A stretch of 64,000 bases of DNA from Marinicella marina (GTDB taxonomy: Bacteria; Pseudomonadota; Gammaproteobacteria; Xanthomonadales; Marinicellaceae), in contig NZ_JASJNC010000002.1 in NCBI RefSeq assembly GCF_030065545.1, forward strand, positions 62,001 to 126,000. The letters run 5' to 3'. This document shows, in pieces, positions 18,392-27,015 of this stretch. Under the pieces are notes generated by a model. The model saw nothing but the letters and a program-made list of their open reading frames with translations. It made no database searches and was not told the DNA's origin. The position numbers and the translations under genes are program-made. Every line of letters starts with the position of its first letter. Position 1 is the first letter of the stretch.

Positions 18392-19365
18392 AAAATACCG
18401 CGCTGCTCCAAATCTGTCTTGATGTCTTTCAAGCTGTTCTCTATGGGCCTGATTACATAACCCAATTCAGTTTTGGCTTTGTTGCTGGTGGTGGTGAATT
18501 GATGTGAAATGATTTGTAAGGATTCCGGTGTCAGATCGGGTTGTTTTCTGGTCAAATGGCTCAGTGACAGCTTAATGGCAGCCACCGCTTTCAACAACCA
18601 CTGTGGTTTGTTACGCAAGGTAACTTTGAGCTGTAATACTTCAGCCGATTGTTTGACAAACTCAACGAAGCTCAAATTGTTACCACCCAAAATATAGTTT
18701 TCGCCAGGTTGGCCTTTTTCCGCAGCCAAGATACAGCCTCGAGCCACGTCTCTGACATCCACAAACGAGCCTGAACCAATCGGCACAGTAGGCAATGAAT
18801 CACTGATCATCATTTTGAACAAACGTATCCAATTGTGTTGATCATCAGGGCCAATGATGTGGGTGGGGTTAACCACCAGGGCGTTGAGTTTGTCGGCATG
18901 GTCTTTGACCAGCCCTTCAGCCAAGCTCTTGGTGCGGACATAATTGACCCAACTGGATTCGCCTTCCTGTGGGGTGTTCTCGTCCAATTCAATCAGTCCA
19001 TGGTGATCGACACCAAAAGTAGTGATGGATGAGACATAGATGAACTTTTTGGCATTTTTTTCGATTGCCACTTGCATCAAATTCAGCGTGCCTTGGACAT
19101 TGGTTTGGGTTTGTTGTGCACTTTCCAATCGCCAAGTGCTGGTGTCTGCTGCGGTGTGAAAAATAACATGTACATGATCAGGCAGGACAGCCGCCATGGC
19201 TGCTTTGTCAGACAAGTCAGCGGTGACATACTTGACCCCATCAACTGGATTTTCTGGTATGCTGCGACACATGGCAGTGACATGCCAGTCAGCATCAACC
19301 AGCTGTTGACATAAGTGTCGGCCCAAAAACCCCGTTGAGCCGGTAACAAAAGCGGTAGCAGTCAT
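18388..19365 (-). CDS. NAD(P)-dependent epimerase/dehydratase (extended SDR)
   Basis: The Rossmann start is TAFVTGSTGFLGRHLCQQL, followed by TADLSD and the YVSSITTFG strand. The catalytic YxxxK is Y-V-R-T-K in NYVRTKSLAEG, and VVNPTHIIGPDD matches the substrate loop of dihydroflavonol-reductase-like and HpnA-like members. The ATG at 19365 (325 aa) is chosen because the glycine motif follows within ten residues; a longer frame to 19482 would run into the divergent MATE gene. Substrate is unknown. It is cotranscribed with yjjG by a 4-bp overlap. Confidence 0.85.
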   Translation of the reverse strand: MTATAFVTGSTGFLGRHLCQQLVDADWHVTAMCRSIPENPVDGVKYVTADLSDKAAMAAVLPDHVHVIFHTAADTSTWRLESAQQTQTNVQGTLNLMQVAIEKNAKKFIYVSSITTFGVDHHGLIELDENTPQEGESSWVNYVRTKSLAEGLVKDHADKLNALVVNPTHIIGPDDQHNWIRLFKMMISDSLPTVPIGSGSFVDVRDVARGCILAAEKGQPGENYILGGNNLSFVEFVKQSAEVLQLKVTLRNKPQWLLKAVAAIKLSLSHLTRKQPDLTPESLQIISHQFTTTSNKAKTELGYVIRPIENSLKDIKTDLEQRGIL

Positions 19366-19448
19366 ATGAAATCGTCTGTTTAAATACAACAGTTTAATCG
19401 ATTCTTTGACTGATTTAGAACCATTCTGAAAGTAATTTAGGTGAAACC

Positions 19449-20780
19449 ATGGATGTGATGCCAGCCAAACGGCACATAACACAAACCATCAAATTGTCCT
19501 TACCCTTGATCATCAGTCAGGTCACGGTGGTGGCCATGACTTTTGTGGATACGGTGATGGCAGGTCGCCTCGGTTCAGTGACCTTAGCGGCAGTCGCTGT
19601 CGGCAGTTCTCTGTGGTCAGCTGCGATTCTTTTTGTGTTTGGTATTTTAATGGCCATACCATCGGTGGTGGCAGACATGGATGGTGCCAAGGCCCACCAC
19701 AAAATAGCGCCTTTCTTCCGGCAGGCCATGTGGTTGGCACTGATATTGGGTATTATTTTTACTGTGGTAATCCTCTCAATGGGTCCGATGTTTGCTCTGT
19801 TCAACACCCAAGCTGAGGTGATTCCAGAGGCCGAAGCCTATCTGCATGCTTTGGCTTGGGGTGTGATTCCATTGTCCTTTTTCGTTGCCATGCGCTATTT
19901 GGCCGATGGCTTATCGGTGACCAAAACCACCATGTATGTGAGCTTTTTGGGTTTGTTGTTGAACATCCCATTGAACTACATATTGATGTTTGGGAAATTG
20001 GGTTTTCCAGCCATGGGCGCACAGGGTTGTGGTTACGCTACTGCCATCGTTATCACAGTACAAATGTTGGCTTATTTCATCATCACCCACAAACACAAGG
20101 TGATGGGTTCTTTCCAGGTTTTCAGTCAAATCGATCGACCCGATTGGAGCGAAATTGGACGCTTTTTTAAACTCGGCCTGCCAGTAGGTGTTTCAATGTT
20201 TGCCGAAGTGGGCTTTTTTGCGGTGATTACCTTGCTGGCCTCATCACTGGCGACGGAAACCGTGGCGGCTCATCAGATTGCTTTGAACTTTTCGTCGCTG
20301 TTATTCATGGTGCCGTTGGGCTTATCCATGGGCATCACCATAAGGGTCGGCAATGCCGTTGGTCGAGGTAATCCGGTTGACATCAAAAATGCTGGTTTCA
20401 TTGGGGTGGGTATGGTGCTGTTTACTCAAGTAATATCGGCCAGCATCACGATTTTATTTGCGACGCAGATTGTGGCCCTGTACACCAATGACGAAGCGGT
20501 CGGTTTGATTGCTGTTGGTTTGCTGTTTTATGCCGCAGTTTTCCAGCTGTCAGATGGCATTCAAGTGGCTGTTGCAGGTGCTTTGCGTGGCATCAAGGAC
20601 ATGAACTTCATCATGCTTTCTAACCTGCTTTCATTTTGGGGCTTGGGCTTCGCCGCATCGTGGTATTTGTGCTTCGAGAAGGGTATGGGTGCGCCCGGTC
20701 TGTGGGTCGGCATCATCGTTGGCTTAACAGCTGCTGCCATCTTGAATACTTGGCGATTTAAGTACAAAACTGCACCATAA
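19449..20780 (+). CDS. MATE-family multidrug efflux transporter
   Basis: The 443-residue protein has twelve predicted helices in two halves. Typical NorM-type landmarks are LSLPLIISQVTVVAMTFVDTVMAGRLG in the first helices, LADGLSVTKTTMYVSFLGLLLNIPLNYI and the second-half GLPVGVSMFAEVGFFAVITLL, with VAGALRGIKDMNFIML near the end. These carriers export cationic compounds using a sodium or proton gradient. It is transcribed divergently from the SDR gene, from an 83-bp gap. Confidence 0.92.
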   Translation: MDVMPAKRHITQTIKLSLPLIISQVTVVAMTFVDTVMAGRLGSVTLAAVAVGSSLWSAAILFVFGILMAIPSVVADMDGAKAHHKIAPFFRQAMWLALILGIIFTVVILSMGPMFALFNTQAEVIPEAEAYLHALAWGVIPLSFFVAMRYLADGLSVTKTTMYVSFLGLLLNIPLNYILMFGKLGFPAMGAQGCGYATAIVITVQMLAYFIITHKHKVMGSFQVFSQIDRPDWSEIGRFFKLGLPVGVSMFAEVGFFAVITLLASSLATETVAAHQIALNFSSLLFMVPLGLSMGITIRVGNAVGRGNPVDIKNAGFIGVGMVLFTQVISASITILFATQIVALYTNDEAVGLIAVGLLFYAAVFQLSDGIQVAVAGALRGIKDMNFIMLSNLLSFWGLGFAASWYLCFEKGMGAPGLWVGIIVGLTAAAILNTWRFKYKTAP

Positions 20781-21055
20781 ACTTAACAACCACTTCACAG
20801 ATTTATTACCTTTTTGGGCCTATCATATTAAGCATGATTTCACACTTATTTTGATGAGAAATTGAGAATCATTTGCTAAGTTATTGATATTGGGTTGAGG
20901 AAAAAAATAAACAAATTTTATCCTTGCCAGCAGTCAAACGGTTGCGATAACATCCTTGATTAACAAAAGAAATCTAGGGGCGAAGATTGGGCTGTTTTCA
21001 ACAGCTTGAATCTTAAAATTTTTACTACACTAAACAACAAAAATCAGCGAGTCTT

Positions 21056-23941
21056 ATGCAACATACAGATCAATCGGAAAGCCAAGCAAGCACAGTTCAA
21101 GGAACCGAACCCAAATCAACCACCAACGAAAATACCACCACCGACCAACAAAACAGTCGCTTCAAAGTCATCAGAAGAAATGGCAAGGTCACGTCGTATG
21201 ACCAGTCAAAAATTCAGGTGGCAATGACCAAAGCATTTTTGGCGGTTGAGGGCGGTCAAGCGGCTGCCTCCAGGCGCATCAGGGAAACCGTGGAAAAGTT
21301 GGCCGAACAAGTACACTTTGCTTTGTTCAGACACATGGAAGACGGTGGCACCGTTCACATCGAAGACATCCAAGACCAAGTTGAGTTATCAATGATGCGT
21401 GCTGGCGAACACAAAGCGGCACGTAATTATGTTTTGTATCGTGAAAAACAAAACGAAAAACGTGCTCGCGCCAAAGCCAAAGCCGACAAGCAAGACCCTT
21501 CACCTGCAGCAGCGGAAGATGTGTTGCATGTGATTGATGCCAAGGGTAACCGCAAACCACTGGATTTTAATCGCCTTGACACCTTGATCACCGAAGCCAC
21601 CCGTGGCTTGAAAGGTGTGACCAAAGATTTGATTGCCAAAGACGTGCGCCGCAATGTTTTTGATGGCATGGCAGAATCTGATGTCAATGCTTCACTGACC
21701 ATGTCAGCCAGGGCGTTGATTGAAAAAGACCCTAATTATTCTCAAGTCACTGCCCGTTTGTTATTGGATGGCATCCGCACCGAAGCTTTGAGCTTCATAT
21801 ACGGTGAGGAAAAACACGCCACTCAGAAAGACATGAATGAGATTTACCCTGATTACTTCGGTAAATACATCCAGCGCGGTGCTGAATTGAATTTGTTAGA
21901 CAAAGAATTGACCCGTTACGACCTCCCGCGTTTGGCCAAAGCCATTAAACCAGAACGCGATAAAAAATTCACTTACTTGGGTTTACAAACCCTGTTCGAT
22001 CGTTACTTCATCCACATGGGCAAAACCCGCATTGAATTGCCACAGGCATTTTTCATGCGTGTCTCTATGGGCTTGGCGATCAACGAAATCGACCGTGAAG
22101 CCAGAGCCATTGAGTTTTATGACTTACTCTCATCATTCGATTTCATGAGTTCAACCCCAACACTGTTTAACTCTGGTACCTTGCGTCCGCAGTTATCGTC
22201 TTGTTACTTGACCACCGTGCCAGATGATCTGGACGGTATTTTCAGTGCCATCAAAGACGATGCGTTGTTATCTAAATACGCCGGTGGTTTGGGCAATGAC
22301 TGGTCACGTGTTCGTGGCCTGGGTGCGCACATCAAAGGCACCAACGGTGAATCACAAGGCGTGGTTCCTTTCTTGAAAGTGGCCAATGACACCGCAGTGG
22401 CGGTTAACCAAGGTGGCAAACGCAAAGGCGCCATGTGTGCTTATTTGGAAACTTGGCACATCGATATGGAAGAGTTCTTAGAGTTGCGTAAAAACACCGG
22501 TGATGACCGTCGCCGCACGCATGATATGAACACCGCGAATTGGATTCCAGATCTATTCATGGAGCGCGTGGCCAACAATGCAAGCTGGACCTTGTTTTCA
22601 CCTGAAGAAACACCTGAACTGCATGATTTATACGGCAAAGCTTTCAAGGAAAAATACGAATACTACGAACAAAAAGCCGAAGCCGGTGAAATCATCAATT
22701 TCAAAAAAGTCGAAGCCAACGTACTGTGGCGCAAGATGTTAGGCATGTTGTTTGAAACGGGTCATCCTTGGATCACTTTCAAAGACCCATGCAACATCCG
22801 CTCACCACAACAACATGTCGGTGTGGTGCACTCATCTAACTTGTGTACTGAAATCACCTTGAACACTTCCGATGAAGAAATCGCGGTGTGTAATTTAGGT
22901 TCAGTGAACTTGCCGCACCATGTGAATGAAAAAGGCATTGACCATAAGAAATTGAAGAAAACCATCACCACCGCCATGCGCATGCTGGATAACGTGATCG
23001 ATTACAACTTCTATTCAGTGCCACAAGCCAGGCGTTCGAACCTGAAGCACCGTCCAGTAGGCTTGGGTCTGATGGGTTTCCAAGACGCACTGTACATCCA
23101 AGACATGGCTTATGCCACTGAAGAAGCGATTAACTTCGCTGATAACACCATGGAAGCGGTTTCTTATTACGCGATTAATGCCTCCAGTGACTTGGCAGCC
23201 GAGCGCGGTGCCTATCCTTCTTATGAAGGTTCATTGTGGTCACAAGGCATCCTACCCATTGATTCGGTACAAATGCTCAAAGATGAACGCGGTCAATTCA
23301 TTGACCAAGACCAAAGCATGGCGATGGATTGGGATGATCTGCGTGAAAAAGTCAAAGAGCAGGGCATGCGTAACTCCAACACCATGGCCATCGCACCAAC
23401 CGCTACCATTTCAAACATCTCAGGTGTGTCACAATCGGTTGAGCCGGTGTATCAGAACCTGTTCGTGAAATCGAACCTCTCTGGTGAGTTCACCGTGATT
23501 AACCCGTATTTAGTCGAAGACTTGAAAGCGCTGGACTTATGGGATGATGTGATGGTTAACGACTTGAAATACTTCGATGGCAGCGTACAGCCGATCGATC
23601 GTGTGCCGGATCACCTGAAAGCCAAATACGCCACTGCTTTTGAAGTGGATTCGCGCTGGTTGGTTGAAGCGGCATCGCGCCGTCAGAAATGGATTGACCA
23701 AGGTCAGTCATTGAACCTGTACATGGTAGAACCTTCTGGCAAGAAACTGGATTCATTGTACAAACTGGCTTGGGTGCGTGGTTTAAAAACCACTTACTAC
23801 CTGCGTTCAGTCGGTGCAACGCACGTTGAGAAGAGCGTTGATTCCAGCTCTAACCAAGCGCCGGTGGTTGATACCCAGCCCGGTTCAGCAGCGCCACAGG
23901 CCTGTTCAATCCTTGACCCGGATTGTGAAGCCTGTCAGTAA
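21056..23941 (+). CDS. nrdA: Ribonucleoside-diphosphate reductase, alpha subunit (class Ia, two ATP cones)
   Basis: NrdA reduces ribonucleoside diphosphates to deoxy forms. After a hydrophilic N-terminus, two ATP-cone domains (about residues 40-135 and 155-245) suggest allosteric activity control. The catalytic barrel includes SCYLTTVPDDLDGIF with an active-site cysteine, the NLCTEITLNTSDEEIAVCNLGSVNL radical-site region and NSNTMAIAPTATISNISG. The C-terminal shuttle pair is C957-x2-C960 in the last five residues. The 961-residue length fits the long class with a tandem cone. nrdB lies 290 bp downstream on the same strand. The region upstream (275 bp) shows no clear NrdR box. Confidence 0.95.
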   Translation: MQHTDQSESQASTVQGTEPKSTTNENTTTDQQNSRFKVIRRNGKVTSYDQSKIQVAMTKAFLAVEGGQAAASRRIRETVEKLAEQVHFALFRHMEDGGTVHIEDIQDQVELSMMRAGEHKAARNYVLYREKQNEKRARAKAKADKQDPSPAAAEDVLHVIDAKGNRKPLDFNRLDTLITEATRGLKGVTKDLIAKDVRRNVFDGMAESDVNASLTMSARALIEKDPNYSQVTARLLLDGIRTEALSFIYGEEKHATQKDMNEIYPDYFGKYIQRGAELNLLDKELTRYDLPRLAKAIKPERDKKFTYLGLQTLFDRYFIHMGKTRIELPQAFFMRVSMGLAINEIDREARAIEFYDLLSSFDFMSSTPTLFNSGTLRPQLSSCYLTTVPDDLDGIFSAIKDDALLSKYAGGLGNDWSRVRGLGAHIKGTNGESQGVVPFLKVANDTAVAVNQGGKRKGAMCAYLETWHIDMEEFLELRKNTGDDRRRTHDMNTANWIPDLFMERVANNASWTLFSPEETPELHDLYGKAFKEKYEYYEQKAEAGEIINFKKVEANVLWRKMLGMLFETGHPWITFKDPCNIRSPQQHVGVVHSSNLCTEITLNTSDEEIAVCNLGSVNLPHHVNEKGIDHKKLKKTITTAMRMLDNVIDYNFYSVPQARRSNLKHRPVGLGLMGFQDALYIQDMAYATEEAINFADNTMEAVSYYAINASSDLAAERGAYPSYEGSLWSQGILPIDSVQMLKDERGQFIDQDQSMAMDWDDLREKVKEQGMRNSNTMAIAPTATISNISGVSQSVEPVYQNLFVKSNLSGEFTVINPYLVEDLKALDLWDDVMVNDLKYFDGSVQPIDRVPDHLKAKYATAFEVDSRWLVEAASRRQKWIDQGQSLNLYMVEPSGKKLDSLYKLAWVRGLKTTYYLRSVGATHVEKSVDSSSNQAPVVDTQPGSAAPQACSILDPDCEACQ

Positions 23942-23973
23942 ATAAAAAATCTTAAATATAAAACAGCAAATAC

Positions 23974-24012
23974 TCAGCTGGCCAAAACTCAGTGTTTGGG
24001 TCGGCCAGCTGA
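23974..24012 (+). promoter_or_regulatory. Large stem-loop between nrdA and nrdB
   Basis: TCAGCTGGCC (23974-23983) pairs perfectly with GGCCAGCTGA (24003-24012), and CCAAA/TTTGG can pair further within the loop. There is no T run, so it is unlikely to be a simple terminator. It may stabilise the nrdA message or set the NrdA to NrdB ratio. Confidence 0.6.
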
Positions 24013-24231
24013 AGTACCCCAAGCAGTGAATTGAACATGAAATGCCATAGAATTGGCCTTGAATGAGCAGCACATAATTGGGTAGAATAAATAGGGAGTG
24101 ATCACAGGATGGTGTGGCATCCAGTCACTCAACAAAAAAACAACAACTAAAAGAACCCTGAAATAAAGATGTATCAATGATGTAAAAATGCTACATCGTG
24201 CAGGGCTCAAAACAATCGCGGAGTAATTAAC

Positions 24232-25476
24232 ATGATGAATTGGGACGATCCGCTCGGACTCGGTAACAATCAAGAGGCAGCCAAACCTCAAATACCTCAA
24301 ACCAACAAAGCACCAGCCGCCAAGCCAGCTGAACCAAAGTCAGCAGCACCAGAGGCAGCTGAAAAACCGGCAGTGGTCACAGAAACCACGGTTAAACCTG
24401 CAGCGACTGAAACTCCAGCTGCAGCGATTAACGTGACACCAGAGAACACCCACCAAAACGCCATGCGTGGTGTGGAACCAGTGCGTGCTGAGGACAAACG
24501 CGTGATCAACGGTTTAACCGATGTGAACCAACTGGCACCGTTCAAATACCCGTGGGCTTGGAAGTTCTTTTTGAACGCCAACAAAAACCACTGGACGCCC
24601 TTGGACATCAACATGACCCAAGACGTCCACGACTACAACAAAACACTGACTGAAGATGAAAAACACGTGTACCAGAACGTGTTGTCCTATCTGACCACTT
24701 CAGACATTCTGGCGATGCGCAACATTGGCCTGGCGGTGATGGAAAAAATGACTGCCCCAGAATTACAAATTTACCAAGCGCGTCAGGTTTATGAAGAAGC
24801 CTTACACACTTGGACCTATCAGCACTGTATTGAGACCATTGGTCTGGACCAAGGTGAAATCTATAACCGCTACCGCGTGATCCCAGAGATCAACCAAAAA
24901 ATCCAAGTCGCTAACCGCCGTTTGGATTCCATCATGCGTCCAGACATCGATTTGAACGACAAAGACGAGATGGAAAACTTCGTGCTGGCCTATATGTTCT
25001 TTGGCGCCGTGTTCGAAGGCTGTTGGTTCTACAACGGTTTCAGCCCCATTTTCGCGCTACAAAGACGCGGCCTGATGAAAGGCACCGCCGAGCAGCTACA
25101 GTACATCATGCGTGATGAAGTGATGCATTGTTCATTCGGTATCCGCGTGGTGAAACAAATCATCGAAGAGAACAACGTCAAACTCGACCCAGCTAAAGTC
25201 CGCGAAATGTGGGACGAGTCTGAGGCCGCTGAAACCACCTACGCCAAATTCCTGCTGCGTCGCCCCATCCTCGGCTACTCCGCCGAAGACCACAGCGAAC
25301 AGTTCCGCTACATCGCCAACCGACGCGCCCGCCAACTCGGCATTGACGAGCCGTTCCCCGGCGCCGAATGCACCCTGTCATGGCTCGATGAACAATCCAA
25401 CTTGAGAAAAGAAAAGAATTTCTTTGAAACAAGGGTGACTGAGTATCAGACCGGTGGGGCTTTGAGTTGGGATTGA
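24232..25476 (+). CDS. nrdB: Ribonucleoside-diphosphate reductase, beta subunit (canonical R2)
   Basis: NrdB houses the di-metal tyrosyl-radical cofactor for NrdA. Aligned by spacing to E. coli R2, the ligands are D84 in TTSDILAMRN, E115 and H118 with the radical tyrosine Y122 in YEEALHTWTY, E204 in AVFEGCW, and E238 and H241 in RDEVMH. The C-terminal tail TEYQTGGALSWD retains a tyrosine in the Y356 region, needed for radical transfer. The first 85 residues are an alanine/proline-rich extension not needed for the fold. CGGAG lies before the double ATG at 24232. A ligand-depleted paralogue occurs at 55651-56772. Confidence 0.95.
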   Translation: MMNWDDPLGLGNNQEAAKPQIPQTNKAPAAKPAEPKSAAPEAAEKPAVVTETTVKPAATETPAAAINVTPENTHQNAMRGVEPVRAEDKRVINGLTDVNQLAPFKYPWAWKFFLNANKNHWTPLDINMTQDVHDYNKTLTEDEKHVYQNVLSYLTTSDILAMRNIGLAVMEKMTAPELQIYQARQVYEEALHTWTYQHCIETIGLDQGEIYNRYRVIPEINQKIQVANRRLDSIMRPDIDLNDKDEMENFVLAYMFFGAVFEGCWFYNGFSPIFALQRRGLMKGTAEQLQYIMRDEVMHCSFGIRVVKQIIEENNVKLDPAKVREMWDESEAAETTYAKFLLRRPILGYSAEDHSEQFRYIANRRARQLGIDEPFPGAECTLSWLDEQSNLRKEKNFFETRVTEYQTGGALSWD

Positions 25477-25502
25477 GGTAAACCCAATAAGATTAAAAAA
25501 TA

Positions 25503-25529
25503 AAAGCCTGTCAGATGATGGGCTTTTTT
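25503..25529 (+). terminator. Rho-independent terminator of nrdB
   Basis: AAAGCC (25503-25508) and GGCTTT (25521-25526) flank a 12-nt loop and are followed by a T run. Confidence 0.7.
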
Positions 25530-25549
25530 ATGCGCAGTATGAATCCCTC

Positions 25550-25570
25550 GTAGGGTGGGCTCCGCCCACC
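25550..25570 (+). repeat. Short palindromic element, copy 1 (GGTGGGC-TCC-GCCCACC)
   Basis: A perfect 7-bp inverted repeat preceded by GTAG. It belongs to a dispersed family with at least seven further copies at 26363-32206. Confidence 0.8.
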
Positions 25571-25670
25571 ACAATTCTGTCTTGCAACGACAATATGATT
25601 AACTCTATTGATGCACAATATCTGAAATATTTAGATTATAGAGAGGAATAGTTTTACCATTAGAAAAACG

Positions 25671-25703
25671 AAAAGCCCGATCAGTGATGAATCGGGCTTT
25701 TTT
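25671..25703 (+). terminator. Strong terminator with no visible gene upstream
   Basis: AAAAGCCCGAT (25671-25681) pairs with ATCGGGCTTTT, followed by more T. No protein-coding frame ends here on the plus strand. It could end a small RNA made from 25571-25700, or act in both directions. Confidence 0.7.
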
Positions 25704-25791
25704 GTTGGAGCAGTAATAATTCAAATATTAAAGGGTACTGTTCCCTTTAGTTTCATATGTAAAATAACCTAAATTATTTATTGATGTAATT

Positions 25792-26355
25792 ATGTTGATT
25801 CTTGTTATATTTTTTCTAAATATTCAAAGTTATGAAAGTTCAGAGACTGCTATTAGAACTGAAGAATTGTTATCTAATACAGAGAACATATATTTAGCTG
25901 AGCCAATTCAAATTTATCGAAGTAAAACGACTTTAATTGATTCCAGAAATCAATCTGATAAAATGAATTTGGATGATTTAGTGAATGTAGTACGGATTAA
26001 TGCTGTGGCGCCTAATGCTACTTATTACTTGTTTCAAGTTAAAGAAGTTTTAAAGGGTAAAGAAGAATCAACAATTATTATAAGGATTGAAGAAACTGAA
26101 TTGACAGATCCTTGCAAACTTAATAATGACTTTACTGGTCATACTGAGTCAAACTTTTGGAGTTCCAATGCAGGTCGGATGGTTATGTCAAATCACAGAG
26201 AAGATCATGGTTTGACTACCTGCTTTAACTTTGATACTGATTACTTGATTCTTAATGAATCCCAATTTAACTATAAGTCATACGAAATGATTAAGTCAGA
26301 AGATGACGAATGGTATCAATTCATAAAAAATTCATTGAATCATAATATAAAATAA
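25792..26355 (+). CDS. AT-rich orphan gene, predicted exported protein
   Basis: Not recognised. The 187-residue product has a short hydrophobic N-terminus (LILVIFFLNI) that might serve as a signal or anchor, then a domain with NIYLAEPIQIYRS, TYYLFQVKEVLKGKEESTIIIRIEE and two cysteines (DPCKLNN, TTCFNFD). The pattern (a value returned, 'VxEVLKG' then 'CxF') resembles small exported proteins in which a phrase like 'FxVxxVxKGxxxxxI' marks a beta domain. Base composition is clearly more AT-rich than the flanking genes, and it sits among palindromic repeats, so acquisition by transfer is likely. Confidence 0.6.
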   Translation: MLILVIFFLNIQSYESSETAIRTEELLSNTENIYLAEPIQIYRSKTTLIDSRNQSDKMNLDDLVNVVRINAVAPNATYYLFQVKEVLKGKEESTIIIRIEETELTDPCKLNNDFTGHTESNFWSSNAGRMVMSNHREDHGLTTCFNFDTDYLILNESQFNYKSYEMIKSEDDEWYQFIKNSLNHNIK

Positions 26356-26362
26356 AAGTTAG

Positions 26363-26384
26363 GTAGGATGGGCTCCACCCATCA
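26363..26384 (+). repeat. Short palindromic element, copy 2 (GATGGG type)
   Basis: GTAGGATGGGCTCCACCCATCA. The GATGGG/CCCATC arms differ from copy 1 by a paired change that keeps the hairpin. Confidence 0.75.
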
Positions 26385-26433
26385 ATTCGCATCATAAATT
26401 TTAGTTCCACTAAATAAAAACCATTGAATTATC

Positions 26434-26454
26434 GGTGGGCAGAGCCCACCCTAC
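26434..26454 (-). repeat. Short palindromic element, copy 3, inverted orientation
   Basis: GGTGGGCAGAGCCCACCCTAC, the reverse complement of the GTAGGGTGGGC form. Confidence 0.78.
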
Positions 26455-26519
26455 GGGATTCATCATAAATTTGGTGTTTCCTTAGAATCCCGATTCAAAA
26501 AGAAAAAAATGAAAAAACA

Positions 26520-26545
26520 AATCAATGGGGTCAGAGTCATTGATT
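26520..26545. repeat. Hairpin with GGGTCAGAGT loop
   Basis: AATCAATG and CATTGATT form a perfect 8-bp inverted repeat around GGGTCAGAGT. A related GGGTCAGACT sequence, also inside an inverted repeat, is at 32248-32278. It may be a remnant of a mobile element end. Confidence 0.5.
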
Positions 26546-26601
26546 TGGTCTCTGTCTATCGAATTTCCGGGTGTCATGAGTCTTGCCAATCATATATCTT
26601 T

Positions 26602-26652
26602 GGTGGGCTTAGCCCACACTATAAAGTCAGGTAGGATGGGCTCTGCCCATCA
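26602..26652 (+). repeat. Short palindromic elements, copies 4 and 5
   Basis: Copy 4 is GGTGGGCTTAGCCCAC at 26602-26617. Copy 5 is GTAGGATGGGCTCTGCCCAT at 26631-26650. They are 13 bp apart. Confidence 0.75.
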
Positions 26653-26864
26653 AAATAACAAAGGTTTTTTTATTTTTGACCCTGAAATAAAACGCCAACT
26701 GATTCAACTAAGCACTGATTTTGTTTTGACAAACAAAAGTTGTATCAGTATTCTTGCCGCCTATGAATTTTTATCGCACACATTCGGATCTGCAAAATAG
26801 CCTGATGAAATCGGGAATGGAGAGGTGCGCGCGATAATTTTGTAAGTTACATATTAAATTATTT

Positions 26865-26902
26865 AAAAACCCTCTCAGATTATTCCGAGAGGGTTTTTTT
26901 TT
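26865..26902 (+). terminator. Strong terminator 13 nt before the tRNA-like gene
   Basis: AAAAACCCTCTC (26865-26876) pairs with GAGAGGGTTTTT (26887-26898) around a 10-nt loop, then more T. It insulates the tRNA-like gene from upstream transcription. Its 3' arm overlaps a possible sigma-54 promoter. Confidence 0.8.
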
Positions 26903-26905
26903 GCT
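26891..26905 (+). promoter_or_regulatory. Possible sigma-54 (-24/-12) promoter for the tRNA-like/rtcB unit
   Basis: GG (26891-26892) and TTGCT (26901-26905) are spaced as GG-N10-GC, the core of sigma-54 promoters. The expected start, about 12 nt past GC, falls at the tRNA-like 5' end (26915). The T run between belongs to a terminator, so the match may be chance. In E. coli and Salmonella the rtcBA promoter is sigma-54 dependent; no RtcR gene is visible here. Confidence 0.25.
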
Positions 26906-26914
26906 TAAATTTAT

Positions 26915-26991
26915 ACCCAAGTGATGGAATTGGTATACGTGCCGGTTTTAGAAACCGGATTTTGTGGGTTCGACTCCCACCTTGGGTACCA
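26915..26991 (+). tRNA. Leu(UAG) tRNA or tRNA-like gene with a 5-nt variable loop
   Basis: A full cloverleaf can be drawn: acceptor ACCCAAG/CTTGGGT, D arm ATG-GAATTGGTATA-CGT of the leucine type, anticodon stem CCGGT/ACCGG with loop TTTAGAA (anticodon UAG at 26949-26951), T arm GTGGG-TTCGACT-CCCAC, discriminator A and an encoded CCA. Leucine tRNAs normally have a long variable arm; here only ATTTT separates the anticodon and T stems, as in class I tRNAs. The first base pair is A-T instead of the usual G-C. It starts 195 bp before rtcB on the same strand. It may be a functional minor tRNA, a decoy or a regulatory tRNA mimic. Confidence 0.75.
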
Positions 26992-27015
26992 CACTTTTGA
27001 TTGGCGTAAAAAACA

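Larger units (their letters stand above)
26356..26914. other. Intergenic region made of palindromic repeats and a terminator
   Basis: The 559 bp hold four copies of the dispersed palindrome (26363, 26434, 26602, 26631), a hairpin with a GGGTCAGAGT loop (26520-26545) and a terminator at 26865-26902. A 91-codon frame at 26525-26800 crosses three of these repeats and is not taken as a gene. Confidence 0.7.

Noticed and set aside
26525-26800. 91-codon reading frame on the plus strand
   Set aside because: It runs through the GGGTCAGA hairpin and two copies of the dispersed palindrome, lacks a ribosome-binding site and shows no protein motif.
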